From: Lentisphaeria bacterium
GTDB taxonomy: Bacteria; Verrucomicrobiota; Lentisphaeria; Oligosphaerales; JAFGRS01
Direction: 5' to 3'
Assembly (NCBI GenBank): GCA_016935045.1
Contig: JAFGRS010000703.1
Span: 1-13,427, forward strand
DNA: 13,427 nt
Part shown: positions 5,487 through 11,860 of the stretch, piece by piece
How the letters are laid out: every line of letters begins with the position of its first letter
How positions within the stretch are numbered: the stretch's first letter is position 1
Position numbers and translations under genes: made by a program
The notes under the pieces: generated by a model
Database searches by the model: none
What the model saw: the letters and a program-made list of their open reading frames with translations, nothing else
Told to the model about the DNA's origin: nothing

Positions 5487-7295
5487 ATGAAACCGATGAC
5501 ACGACATACGGTCGCGTTTCTGCTGCTCGGGTCGGCTGCGCTGTGGGCCGGGCCCGCGCCGGAGGCCGTCGCCAAGCCCAATATCCTGTTCGTGATCAGC
5601 GACGACCAGGGCTACAGCGATTTCGGCTTCACCGGGAATCGTGTCGTGCGGACGCCGCACCTCGACCGCCTGGCCGGACAGTCGGCCGTGTTCACCGACT
5701 TCGTGGTGGCGGCGGCATGTTCGCCGTCCCGGGCGGCGTTCTACACCGGACGCGAGCATCTTGCCACGGGGGTCTGGGGTGTGCCACCCCGCGCCAACCT
5801 GCGGCGAGACGAGGTCCTTGCCCCGGCGTTCTTCCAACATGCCGGCTACCGCACCCTGCACGTGGGTAAGCCCGACACCGCTCGGACCAATGAATCCCAG
5901 CCCTGGAATCGCGGCTGGGACAATGCCTTCGTCATCGACGGCGGCTACCTGCACCGGGACCCCATCATCGCGCATCGTGACGGCAGCGCGAGGGTCGAAG
6001 GCTGGACGGCCGACATCCTGACCGAACGGGCGCTGGAGTTCATACGCGCGGCGGACAGAAGGCCCTGGTTCATGACCGTGGCCTACATCATCCCGCACCT
6101 GCCCTGGGTGTGCGACGAGACTTTCTCGGCCCCGTTCCGGGAGCAGGGCCTTTCCCCTCAGTTGTCCGCCTGCTACGGCGCCATCGCGCAGCTCGATGGG
6201 GCCATCGGGCGGCTGCTGGCTGGGCTGGCGGAATCCGGCCAGGAGGCGCGTACCCTGGTGGTTTTCGTCAGCGACAACGGCATGGCCCACTTGGCCGGCG
6301 ACGGCTCCGACGGACATCCGAAGGAACCGCTCTCCGAGGCGGACTGGAAGATCCGCAACCTTCACGCCCTGCGCGGCCACAAGGCAACCATCTGGGAAAA
6401 CGGGATTCGCGTTCCCATGCTGGTCCGCTGGCCCGGCCGCATCGCGCCCGGCAGCCGACCCCAGTTCGGCTGTGCCGAGGATGTCCTTCCCACGCTCCTG
6501 GATCTGGCGGGAGTACCCGTATCCACCCCCACCCACCTCCCTTTCACCGGACGCAGCCTGCGGCCGGCCCTCGAAGACCCCGGTGCTCCGGACACACATC
6601 CGGGAGCCTTCCGCATGGCCATCGCCTTTGCCGGAGCGCCGCGGGCCCCGACCGGCATCATCCCCGACCCGCAGGCCCTGCGCTACGAGCAACACCACCT
6701 CGCCCTCCGCGGACCTCGGTTCAAGTTTCACGCCCTTCCCGATGGGACCTCCGCCCTCTATGACCTCCTGGCCGATCCGGGCGAAACGACCGACGTCCGG
6801 GAACGCTTCCCCGAGGTCGCCCTCACCATGGCAGCGGAGTGCCGCCGGCGTTGGGACGAGATCCTGGCCGGCGGACGCGCCTTCGGCATGCCGACCCTCC
6901 TCATCGGGGGACCGGAAACGTCCGGACGCCCCACAGGAGCCAACATCGTCCCGGGCAGCGCGGCCCAGGCCCTGACCGGCCGCGTCCGCGTCGTGGCCCA
7001 GAACGCACAGGGTTTCGTGGACGTCGGCGACAGCGCACGCTACGCTCTCGACGTCCGGCTTCCAGGCAACTACAGGATCATGTTGCGCGGACAAGGCCTC
7101 GATGCCTGCGCGCCCCTCAGGATCACCCTGGGCGACGCGACCTTGAACTCCGTCTCGGCCACCCCGGAAGCCGCCGATTTCGGCGTCATCTCCCTGGCGG
7201 CAGGTCCCCTCACGTTGGAACTGGCGGTGGCAGGCCCCAGACCCGAGGCAGAGTCGGCAAGCATCAGGCAAATCGTCCTCACGGCCGGGCGCTGA
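5487..7295 (+). CDS. Exported type I sulfatase with C-terminal beta-rich domain (sulfatase 1)
   Basis: The 602-residue product hydrolyses a sulfate ester, presumably on a glycan. The ATG at 5487 was chosen because it opens a signal peptide (residues 1-29, hydrophobic TVAFLLLGSAALWAG); the ribosome-binding site is weak, and an ATG three codons on is an alternative. Sulfatase landmarks: metal-binding D39-D40 in VISDDQGYSD, formylglycine site CSPSR (78-82), H204 in PHLPW, D263-N264 in VSDNG, and K299 in RGHKATIWENGIRVP. Residues 1-465 are the sulfatase fold. About 480-602 look like an added beta-sandwich (SARYALDVRLPGNYRIMLRG), perhaps a carbohydrate-binding module. Oddity: the usual GKWHLG motif is GKPDTA at 127-132, keeping K128 but losing the histidine that normally contacts sulfate. 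It may have altered activity. It needs a formylglycine-generating enzyme encoded elsewhere. Confidence 0.88.
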   Translation: MKPMTRHTVAFLLLGSAALWAGPAPEAVAKPNILFVISDDQGYSDFGFTGNRVVRTPHLDRLAGQSAVFTDFVVAAACSPSRAAFYTGREHLATGVWGVPPRANLRRDEVLAPAFFQHAGYRTLHVGKPDTARTNESQPWNRGWDNAFVIDGGYLHRDPIIAHRDGSARVEGWTADILTERALEFIRAADRRPWFMTVAYIIPHLPWVCDETFSAPFREQGLSPQLSACYGAIAQLDGAIGRLLAGLAESGQEARTLVVFVSDNGMAHLAGDGSDGHPKEPLSEADWKIRNLHALRGHKATIWENGIRVPMLVRWPGRIAPGSRPQFGCAEDVLPTLLDLAGVPVSTPTHLPFTGRSLRPALEDPGAPDTHPGAFRMAIAFAGAPRAPTGIIPDPQALRYEQHHLALRGPRFKFHALPDGTSALYDLLADPGETTDVRERFPEVALTMAAECRRRWDEILAGGRAFGMPTLLIGGPETSGRPTGANIVPGSAAQALTGRVRVVAQNAQGFVDVGDSARYALDVRLPGNYRIMLRGQGLDACAPLRITLGDATLNSVSATPEAADFGVISLAAGPLTLELAVAGPRPEAESASIRQIVLTAGR

Positions 7296-7296
7296 A

Positions 7297-7313
7297 CCGC
7301 CCCGATCCGGCGG
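7297..7313. terminator. Short GC hairpin directly after sulfatase 1
   Basis: CCGCC (7297-7301) pairs with GGCGG (7309-7313) around a 7-nt loop, starting one base after the stop codon. It is short and has no T tract, so a terminator role is weakly supported. Confidence 0.2.
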
Positions 7314-7377
7314 AGCGAACCTGCCTCTCCGTCCCGGGGACCGCCGGGATGACCTGCTGCCGGCGGGGAGCCGGTCC

Positions 7378-7409
7378 TTGACAGACGTGCCTGTCGGTCG
7401 TGTGCTGTC
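7378..7409 (+). promoter_or_regulatory. Candidate promoter/operator upstream of the GH33 sialidase gene
   Basis: TTGACA (7378-7383), a perfect sigma-70 -35 hexamer, is followed after 17 bp by TGTGCT (7401-7406), a poor -10. A small inverted repeat, GACAG (7380-7384) with CTGTC (7391-7395), overlaps the -35 box, and CTGTC recurs at 7405-7409, as an operator might. The start codon is 60 bp downstream. Weak evidence for an independent promoter for this gene. Confidence 0.25.
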
Positions 7410-7465
7410 GGCGGCCGCAAAGAGGGGGTGGAGACAGCGCCTCCAGACAATACGAAAGGCCAACC

Positions 7466-8671
7466 ATGGAGAAGACCATCCATCTGAGTACGACCCTCCT
7501 GCTCGCCCCCGTGGCCGCGGCATACGCGCAGGCGCCGCCGCCGGGGCCCGGCGGCGACCACGCCGTGGCGTCCCGCTTGGACGAATTCCTCGGCGAACCG
7601 GTTTTCGTGCCCATGCAGCAACTCTGGACGGGACGGGGTGGCTGGGGCGGCATCCTGACAGCCCGGGACGGCACGGTGGTGGCATTCCGGTCGCCCGGGG
7701 GCGGCGCCTGCCGCCGCAGCCATGACGGCGGTCTGACCTGGGACGGCGACATCGAGATCGCCCCGGACGCCAAGGGCGGACGCGCCCTCGTGGACGAAAC
7801 CGCGGGCGATCTGGTCTACGCCAACCCGGGGGCCGGCTGGCTGTACCGCAGCCGGGACCACGGCGCGAGCTGGATGCGTGAGGATGCCCAGGTGCGGCCC
7901 GACGGCTTCGGGAACATCCCCAGGACCGAAGGCGTCTCGGCCATGCAGTGCGGCATCACTCTCGCGTTCGGCGCACACAGGGGCCGTCTGATCATGCCGG
8001 CGCGCGTGATGGGACCAAAGAACTCGAATGCGGTCGAATGGCGCCCCTACCACTACAGCACCGCCCTCTACAGCGACGACGGCGGTGCGACCTGGCAGAC
8101 CAGCAAGCCATTCCCCGTTCTCGGTACCGGCGAAGCGGCGCTGGCGGAACTCTCCGACGGTCGGATCCTCTACAACTCCCGCGAGCACATGAGCCGGGGG
8201 AACCGTTTCCTGGCCTGGAGCAACGACGGCGGCGACCTCTGGCTCAGTCCCCACCGGAGTCCCGACCTGCCCGACGGCGCCCGGGGAACCTCCTACGGAC
8301 TCATGGGCGGCATGATCCGCCTGCCCGTGCCGGGGTGCGATATCCTCCTCTACAGCAATGTCGACACGGACGCGGGGGTGATGCCCGCCCAGGTCGGCGC
8401 CTCCATCGTGACGGGGCGTGAGAGAGCCACCGTCTGGGCCAGCTTCGACGGCGGGCGCACCTGGCCGGTCAAACGCCTCGTCCACGCCGGACCCAGTGCC
8501 TACTCCAATCTCGGCGTCGGGCGATCCGGCACCCCCAGCCAGGGGAGGATCTACCTGCTCTTCGAGGGCGGCCCAAAGGACCCCCATGGCGGCGTCCAGG
8601 TGGCCTCGTTCAACCTGAGCTGGCTGCTCGATGGCCGGGATATCGAGGGCCTCCTGCCCCAACCGCGCTGA
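7466..8671 (+). CDS. Secreted GH33-type exo-alpha-sialidase
   Basis: The 401-residue product probably releases terminal sialic acid (or a related acidic sugar) from glycans outside the cytoplasm. It starts at the ATG at 7466 after an AAAGG ribosome-binding site. An upstream in-frame ATG adds only charged residues. Residues 1-22 are a signal peptide ending AYAQA. Five Asp boxes mark a six-bladed propeller: SHDGGLTW (85), SRDHGASW (129), SDDGGATW (203), SNDGGDLW (252) and SFDGGRTW (326). Catalytic candidates are R75 in FRSP (the FRIP-type first arginine), E228 in AELSDG, R244 in SRGNR, R318 in TGRERATVW, Y346 in SAYSNLG and E367 in LLFEGG. E228-R244 (16) and R318-Y346 (28) match the spacing I recall for Micromonospora sialidase (E260/R276, R342/Y370). 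The acid/base aspartate could not be placed. The gene sits between the two sulfatases. Confidence 0.85.
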   Translation: MEKTIHLSTTLLLAPVAAAYAQAPPPGPGGDHAVASRLDEFLGEPVFVPMQQLWTGRGGWGGILTARDGTVVAFRSPGGGACRRSHDGGLTWDGDIEIAPDAKGGRALVDETAGDLVYANPGAGWLYRSRDHGASWMREDAQVRPDGFGNIPRTEGVSAMQCGITLAFGAHRGRLIMPARVMGPKNSNAVEWRPYHYSTALYSDDGGATWQTSKPFPVLGTGEAALAELSDGRILYNSREHMSRGNRFLAWSNDGGDLWLSPHRSPDLPDGARGTSYGLMGGMIRLPVPGCDILLYSNVDTDAGVMPAQVGASIVTGRERATVWASFDGGRTWPVKRLVHAGPSAYSNLGVGRSGTPSQGRIYLLFEGGPKDPHGGVQVASFNLSWLLDGRDIEGLLPQPR

Positions 8672-8709
8672 ACCGACGACGTGCGCAGGCAGCCCGAGTT
8701 GCGGGAAGC

Positions 8710-8728
8710 GGCCCGCCCGTGCCGGGCC
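8710..8728. terminator. GC-rich hairpin after the sialidase gene
   Basis: GGCCCG (8710-8715) pairs with CGGGCC (8723-8728) around a 7-nt loop, 38 nt after the sialidase stop codon and upstream of a 9-bp tandem repeat. An all-GC 6-bp stem without a T tract is a possible terminator or attenuating structure. Confidence 0.3.
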
Positions 8729-8733
8729 CCCAT

Positions 8734-8769
8734 GATCGGACGGATCGGACGGATCGGACGGACAGGCCG
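8734..8769. repeat. 9-bp tandem repeat (three perfect copies plus one degenerate)
   Basis: GATCGGACG occurs three times in a row (8734-8742, 8743-8751, 8752-8760), followed by a degraded copy, GACAGGCCG (8761-8769). It lies in the 195-bp gap between the sialidase and sulfatase 2, about 100 to 130 bp upstream of the sulfatase start. The unit is a multiple of three, but no gene covers it. Such an array can change copy number by slippage and so alter promoter spacing or spread regulator sites. Confidence 0.75.
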
Positions 8770-8793
8770 ACACGCCGGGGCGTCGGATGGCGC

Positions 8794-8804
8794 TATGGTA
8801 TGGT
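8794..8804 (+). promoter_or_regulatory. Candidate -10 element for sulfatase 2
   Basis: Two overlapping TATGGT hexamers (8794-8799 and 8799-8804) are the most TATAAT-like, AT-richest spot in this gap. They lie about 65 bp upstream of the sulfatase 2 start and 25 bp after the 9-bp repeats. No -35 hexamer is evident 16 to 18 bp upstream, so the call rests on base composition and position only. Confidence 0.2.
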
Positions 8805-8866
8805 CGGTCCACGGGGCTCCTGGCATCGGTGACGATGAACCCGACCACACAACGGGAGTTGAGACC

Positions 8867-10366
8867 ATGAAGCCTGGCTCGCTTGCGGTGTCCCTGCTCC
8901 CGTTGGCGGCCGCCCTCCATGCCGCCGACGGCCCTGCCCGGCCCAGCGTGCTGATCATCCACACCGACGAGCACAATGTCCGCACCCTGGGCTGCTACCG
9001 GGCCCGGATGGCGGAGGAGCAGGCCTTTCTCTGGGGGGCCGGGATTGCCGTCGAGACCCCGCACATCGACGCCATCGCCAGCCGCGGCGCGTTGTGTGAG
9101 CGGTTCTATGCCGCCTCGCCGGTGTGCACGCCCTCCCGCGCCTCCTTCGTGACGGGGCGCTACCCGCAGAACACGGGCGCCCCCGCGAACGACCGGCCCA
9201 TGCGGGACGACATGGTGACGTTTGCGGAAGTCCTGCGGCGGGCGGGCTACAGGACGGGGTACGCCGGCAAATGGCATCTGGACGGTATCGCCAAGCCGGG
9301 CTGGGCGCCGGCTCGGAAGTTCGGTTTCGAGGACAACCGCGCCATGTTCAACCGCGGGCACTGGAAGCAGTTCGAGGACACGCCGACCGGCCCGGGGGTA
9401 AAGGTGCGCAACGCCAGGGGCGAACCGACCTACGACGTCGGCGGCGCGGACGCGGCGTCCTTCTCCACGGACTTCCTGGCAGACAAGGCCATCGCCTTCA
9501 TCCGGGCGCACAGGGGGGAGCCCTTCTGCTTCATGCTCAGCATCCCCGATCCGCACGGGCCCAACACGGTCCGGCCGCCCTACGACACGCAATTCCAGCA
9601 CTTCGCCTTCCAACTGCCGCCGTCGGCGCAGGGAGCGGGCAGGATGGAGAACATGGCGGGGTACTTCGGCATGGTGAAGTGCATTGACGACAACGTGGGC
9701 CGGATCGTGGCCACGCTGCAGGACACCGGGATCCTGGCGAACACCCTCGTCGTCTTCACGGCGGACCACGGCGACATGTGCGGGGAGCACGGCCGCGTGA
9801 ACAAGGGACTTCCCCACGACGGTTCGGCGCGCATCCCCTTCGTCATTGCCTATCCCGGGAGGGTTCCGCCCGGCCTGGTGATCCGCGAAGCGTTGTCCAC
9901 GGTAGACTTCAAGCCCACTCTTCTGGGGCTTCTGGGGGTGCCCCCGGACGACGGCAATGAAGGGCGGGATGCCTCGGCGCTGTTCCTGACGGGCAGGGCC
10001 CCGGCGGGCTGGGAGGATGTGGCGTGCTCGCGCCATGCCGGCGGCGGCTGGCTCATGGCGGTGAACCGCCGGCACAAGCTCGTCGTGTACAGAGACAGCG
10101 ATCCCTGCCTCTTCGACCTTGTTGCCGATCCGTTCGAGATGGAGAATCTCTTTGGGAAGGAGGCGTTGCGCCCCACCGTGCGGGCCCTGGGGAAGGCGTT
10201 GGCGGACTACGCTGCCCGCTGCCGGGAACCCCACGCCGAGCAGCCGGCCATCCGCGCCGATCTCGATTGGGCCGCCGAGGCAACGGGTCCCTACACGCCG
10301 CCGCAGCGCGCCCAACCGGGGGCCGGAGGCGCGCGCAGGGCACGGGCGGGAGGGAACGACGACTGA
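8867..10366 (+). CDS. Exported type I sulfatase (sulfatase 2)
   Basis: The 499-residue product is a formylglycine-dependent sulfatase with all main active-site motifs. The start is the ATG at 8867, 8 nt after GGGAG; upstream extensions of the frame run through the 9-bp repeats and are rejected. Residues 1-19 are a signal peptide (SLAVSLLPLAAALHA). Landmarks: metal site D34-E35 in HTDEHNVRTLGCY, modified cysteine in CTPSR (87-91), K135 and H137 in GKWHL, H230 in PDPHGPN, D300-H301 in TADHGDMCGEHG, K313 in NKGLPHDGSARIPFV. The TDEH form of the first motif occurs in several sulfatase subfamilies. About 15 extra residues (RARMAEEQAFLWGAG) separate LGCY from TPHID, where most relatives have a short loop. 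The glycine-arginine-rich tail after 480 is probably disordered. Substrate unknown; probably acts alongside sulfatase 1 and the sialidase. Confidence 0.9.
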   Translation: MKPGSLAVSLLPLAAALHAADGPARPSVLIIHTDEHNVRTLGCYRARMAEEQAFLWGAGIAVETPHIDAIASRGALCERFYAASPVCTPSRASFVTGRYPQNTGAPANDRPMRDDMVTFAEVLRRAGYRTGYAGKWHLDGIAKPGWAPARKFGFEDNRAMFNRGHWKQFEDTPTGPGVKVRNARGEPTYDVGGADAASFSTDFLADKAIAFIRAHRGEPFCFMLSIPDPHGPNTVRPPYDTQFQHFAFQLPPSAQGAGRMENMAGYFGMVKCIDDNVGRIVATLQDTGILANTLVVFTADHGDMCGEHGRVNKGLPHDGSARIPFVIAYPGRVPPGLVIREALSTVDFKPTLLGLLGVPPDDGNEGRDASALFLTGRAPAGWEDVACSRHAGGGWLMAVNRRHKLVVYRDSDPCLFDLVADPFEMENLFGKEALRPTVRALGKALADYAARCREPHAEQPAIRADLDWAAEATGPYTPPQRAQPGAGGARRARAGGNDD

Positions 10367-10401
10367 ACGGCGAAGGCACATCACAGCATGGGGGTGACAT
10401 C

Positions 10402-11790
10402 GTGAAACCGCGGGACCTCGCGTCGCGTCGGGAGCTCTTTGTGGACCATCACCTGGTGGACCGCCTGGAGGGCGATGCCCGGCTGAGACTGCAGTCGCCC
10501 AAGCGGGAGGAAGTGGTGTTTCAGATCGAGGGCCCGCTGGAGAACGCCTGCAGCGGCGTCTACAACGTGCTGGTCGAGGATGACGGCCGTTACCTTCTCT
10601 ACTACCGCGGCCGCTACCCGCTGGCACAGGACGGGGGAGATGCCTCGAAACAGCAGACCGCCAACGTCGCGGTCAGCCGGGACGGCATCCACTTCGAACG
10701 CCCGCAGCTGGGGATCGTCGATCTTGGCGACGGCGGCCGCAACAATGTCGTCTGGCGAGGCATCCAGGCACACAACCTGGTGGCCTTCCGGGACAGCAAC
10801 CCGGACTGCGCCGAGGAGGCCCGCTTCAAGGCGGTGGGCGGCACCGGTCAGGGCAATCTCTACGCCCTCCATTCTCCGGACGGATTCCACTGGCGGCTGA
10901 CGCAGGATAGGCCGCTGGCCGTCCCGGGCGCCTTCGACAGTGCCAATGTCGCCTTCTGGGACGGCGTCCTCGGCGCCTACCGCCTCTTCAGCCGCTTCTT
11001 CGAGAAAGGGCGTGGCCGGGCCATCCAGAGCTGCACTTCCCCCGACTTTCTACAGTGGACCGAACCGGTGCCGCACCGGTACGACGAAGGGGCGCCCGTC
11101 GAGCAGTTCTACACCAACGCGACTACGCCGGTGCCCGGCGCCGGACACATCCTGCTGTCGTTCCCGATGCGCTATGTCGCGGAACGCACCACGCCCGTGG
11201 CGGACACCCGTGCCATGCACTACCCCGGCACGGGTCAGCCGGGCATGGCCGGTATGACCGACGCGGTCATGATGTCCAGCCGTGACGGGGTGCATTGGCA
11301 CCGTCCGTTCCCCGAGGCCTGGCTGCGGGCGGGCCTCGATGAGCGCAACTGGACGCACCGCAACACCTGTCCGGCAGTCGGCATTCTGCCCCTGCGACCG
11401 AGCGAATGGTCCATGTACGTCAGCGAGCACTACGGCTGGCCGGACAACCGCCTGCGGCGTCTCAGCCTTCGGCCGTGGGGGTTCGCCAGTGTCCAGGCCG
11501 GGCATCGTGGTGGGTGTTTGCTCACGCCGCCGCTGACCTTTTCCGGGAGGGAACTGCGGCTCAACTTCAGCACTTCGGCCGTGGGTTCCGTGGCGGTAGC
11601 GATGGAGCGTGCCGACGGGAGGCCCATTCCGGGACATGGCATCGGGGACATGCAGCCGATGTACGGCGACGGCCTGGACGCCCCCGTGGCCTGGGAAAGC
11701 GGGTCGGACGTCTCGGCCCTGGCCGGCAGCGGCGTGCGTCTGCGCTTCGAGCTGAAGGATGCCGATCTGTTTGCCCTGCAGTTCCGGTGA
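10402..11790 (+). CDS. GH43/GH32-like five-bladed beta-propeller protein without signal peptide
   Basis: The 462-residue product most likely starts at the GTG at 10402. It is preceded by a GGGGGTG purine run, and no in-frame ATG exists until far upstream inside sulfatase 2. It begins VKPRDLASRRELFVDHHLVDRLEG, with no hydrophobic segment, so it is predicted cytoplasmic. Propeller repeats appear as VYNVLVEDDGRYLLYYRG (53-70), NVAVSRDGIHFERP (88-101), LYALHSPDGFHWRL (153-166), RAIQSCTSPDFLQWTEPV (206-223) and MMSSRDGVHWHRPF (290-303). The x-S-x-D-G-x-x-W pattern is typical of GH43/GH32/GH130-like folds. The last 100 residues look like a beta-sandwich. From memory, proteins beginning ELFVDxxLxD are common beside sulfatases in PVC genomes and are usually annotated hypothetical or glycosyl hydrolase; catalytic residues are not assigned. 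It starts 35 bp after sulfatase 2, so co-transcription is likely. Confidence 0.75.
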   Translation: MKPRDLASRRELFVDHHLVDRLEGDARLRLQSPKREEVVFQIEGPLENACSGVYNVLVEDDGRYLLYYRGRYPLAQDGGDASKQQTANVAVSRDGIHFERPQLGIVDLGDGGRNNVVWRGIQAHNLVAFRDSNPDCAEEARFKAVGGTGQGNLYALHSPDGFHWRLTQDRPLAVPGAFDSANVAFWDGVLGAYRLFSRFFEKGRGRAIQSCTSPDFLQWTEPVPHRYDEGAPVEQFYTNATTPVPGAGHILLSFPMRYVAERTTPVADTRAMHYPGTGQPGMAGMTDAVMMSSRDGVHWHRPFPEAWLRAGLDERNWTHRNTCPAVGILPLRPSEWSMYVSEHYGWPDNRLRRLSLRPWGFASVQAGHRGGCLLTPPLTFSGRELRLNFSTSAVGSVAVAMERADGRPIPGHGIGDMQPMYGDGLDAPVAWESGSDVSALAGSGVRLRFELKDADLFALQFR

Positions 11791-11819
11791 CGCGGAACCC
11801 CGCCGCCCGACGGATCTTA

Positions 11820-11847
11820 CGGCACTGGCCGTGGATTGCCAGTGCCG
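11820..11847. terminator. Bidirectional terminator hairpin between convergent genes
   Basis: CGGCACTGGC (11820-11829) pairs perfectly with GCCAGTGCCG (11838-11847) around an 8-nt loop. It lies in the 70-bp gap between the converging propeller and beta-helix genes, 29 nt from one stop codon and 13 nt from the other. This is the best terminator candidate in the window, although neither side has a clear T run. Confidence 0.6.
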
Positions 11848-11860
11848 GAAGGTCCCTCCG

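Noticed and set aside
5481..7685. 734-codon minus-strand frame opposite sulfatase 1
   Set aside because: It shadows a sulfatase with complete motifs and has no ribosome-binding site or domain.
10024..10401. Upstream ATG extension of the propeller gene overlapping sulfatase 2
   Set aside because: It would overlap conserved sulfatase sequence in another frame and encode Arg/Gly-rich residues. The GTG at 10402 has a purine-rich leader and precedes the first conserved-looking residues.
7070..10627. 1185-codon open frame on the minus strand opposite sulfatase 1, the sialidase, sulfatase 2 and the propeller gene
   Set aside because: It crosses four well-supported genes and their intergenic gaps, translates to low-complexity Arg/Gly/Pro/Ala-rich sequence and has no domain signature, so it is a composition artefact.
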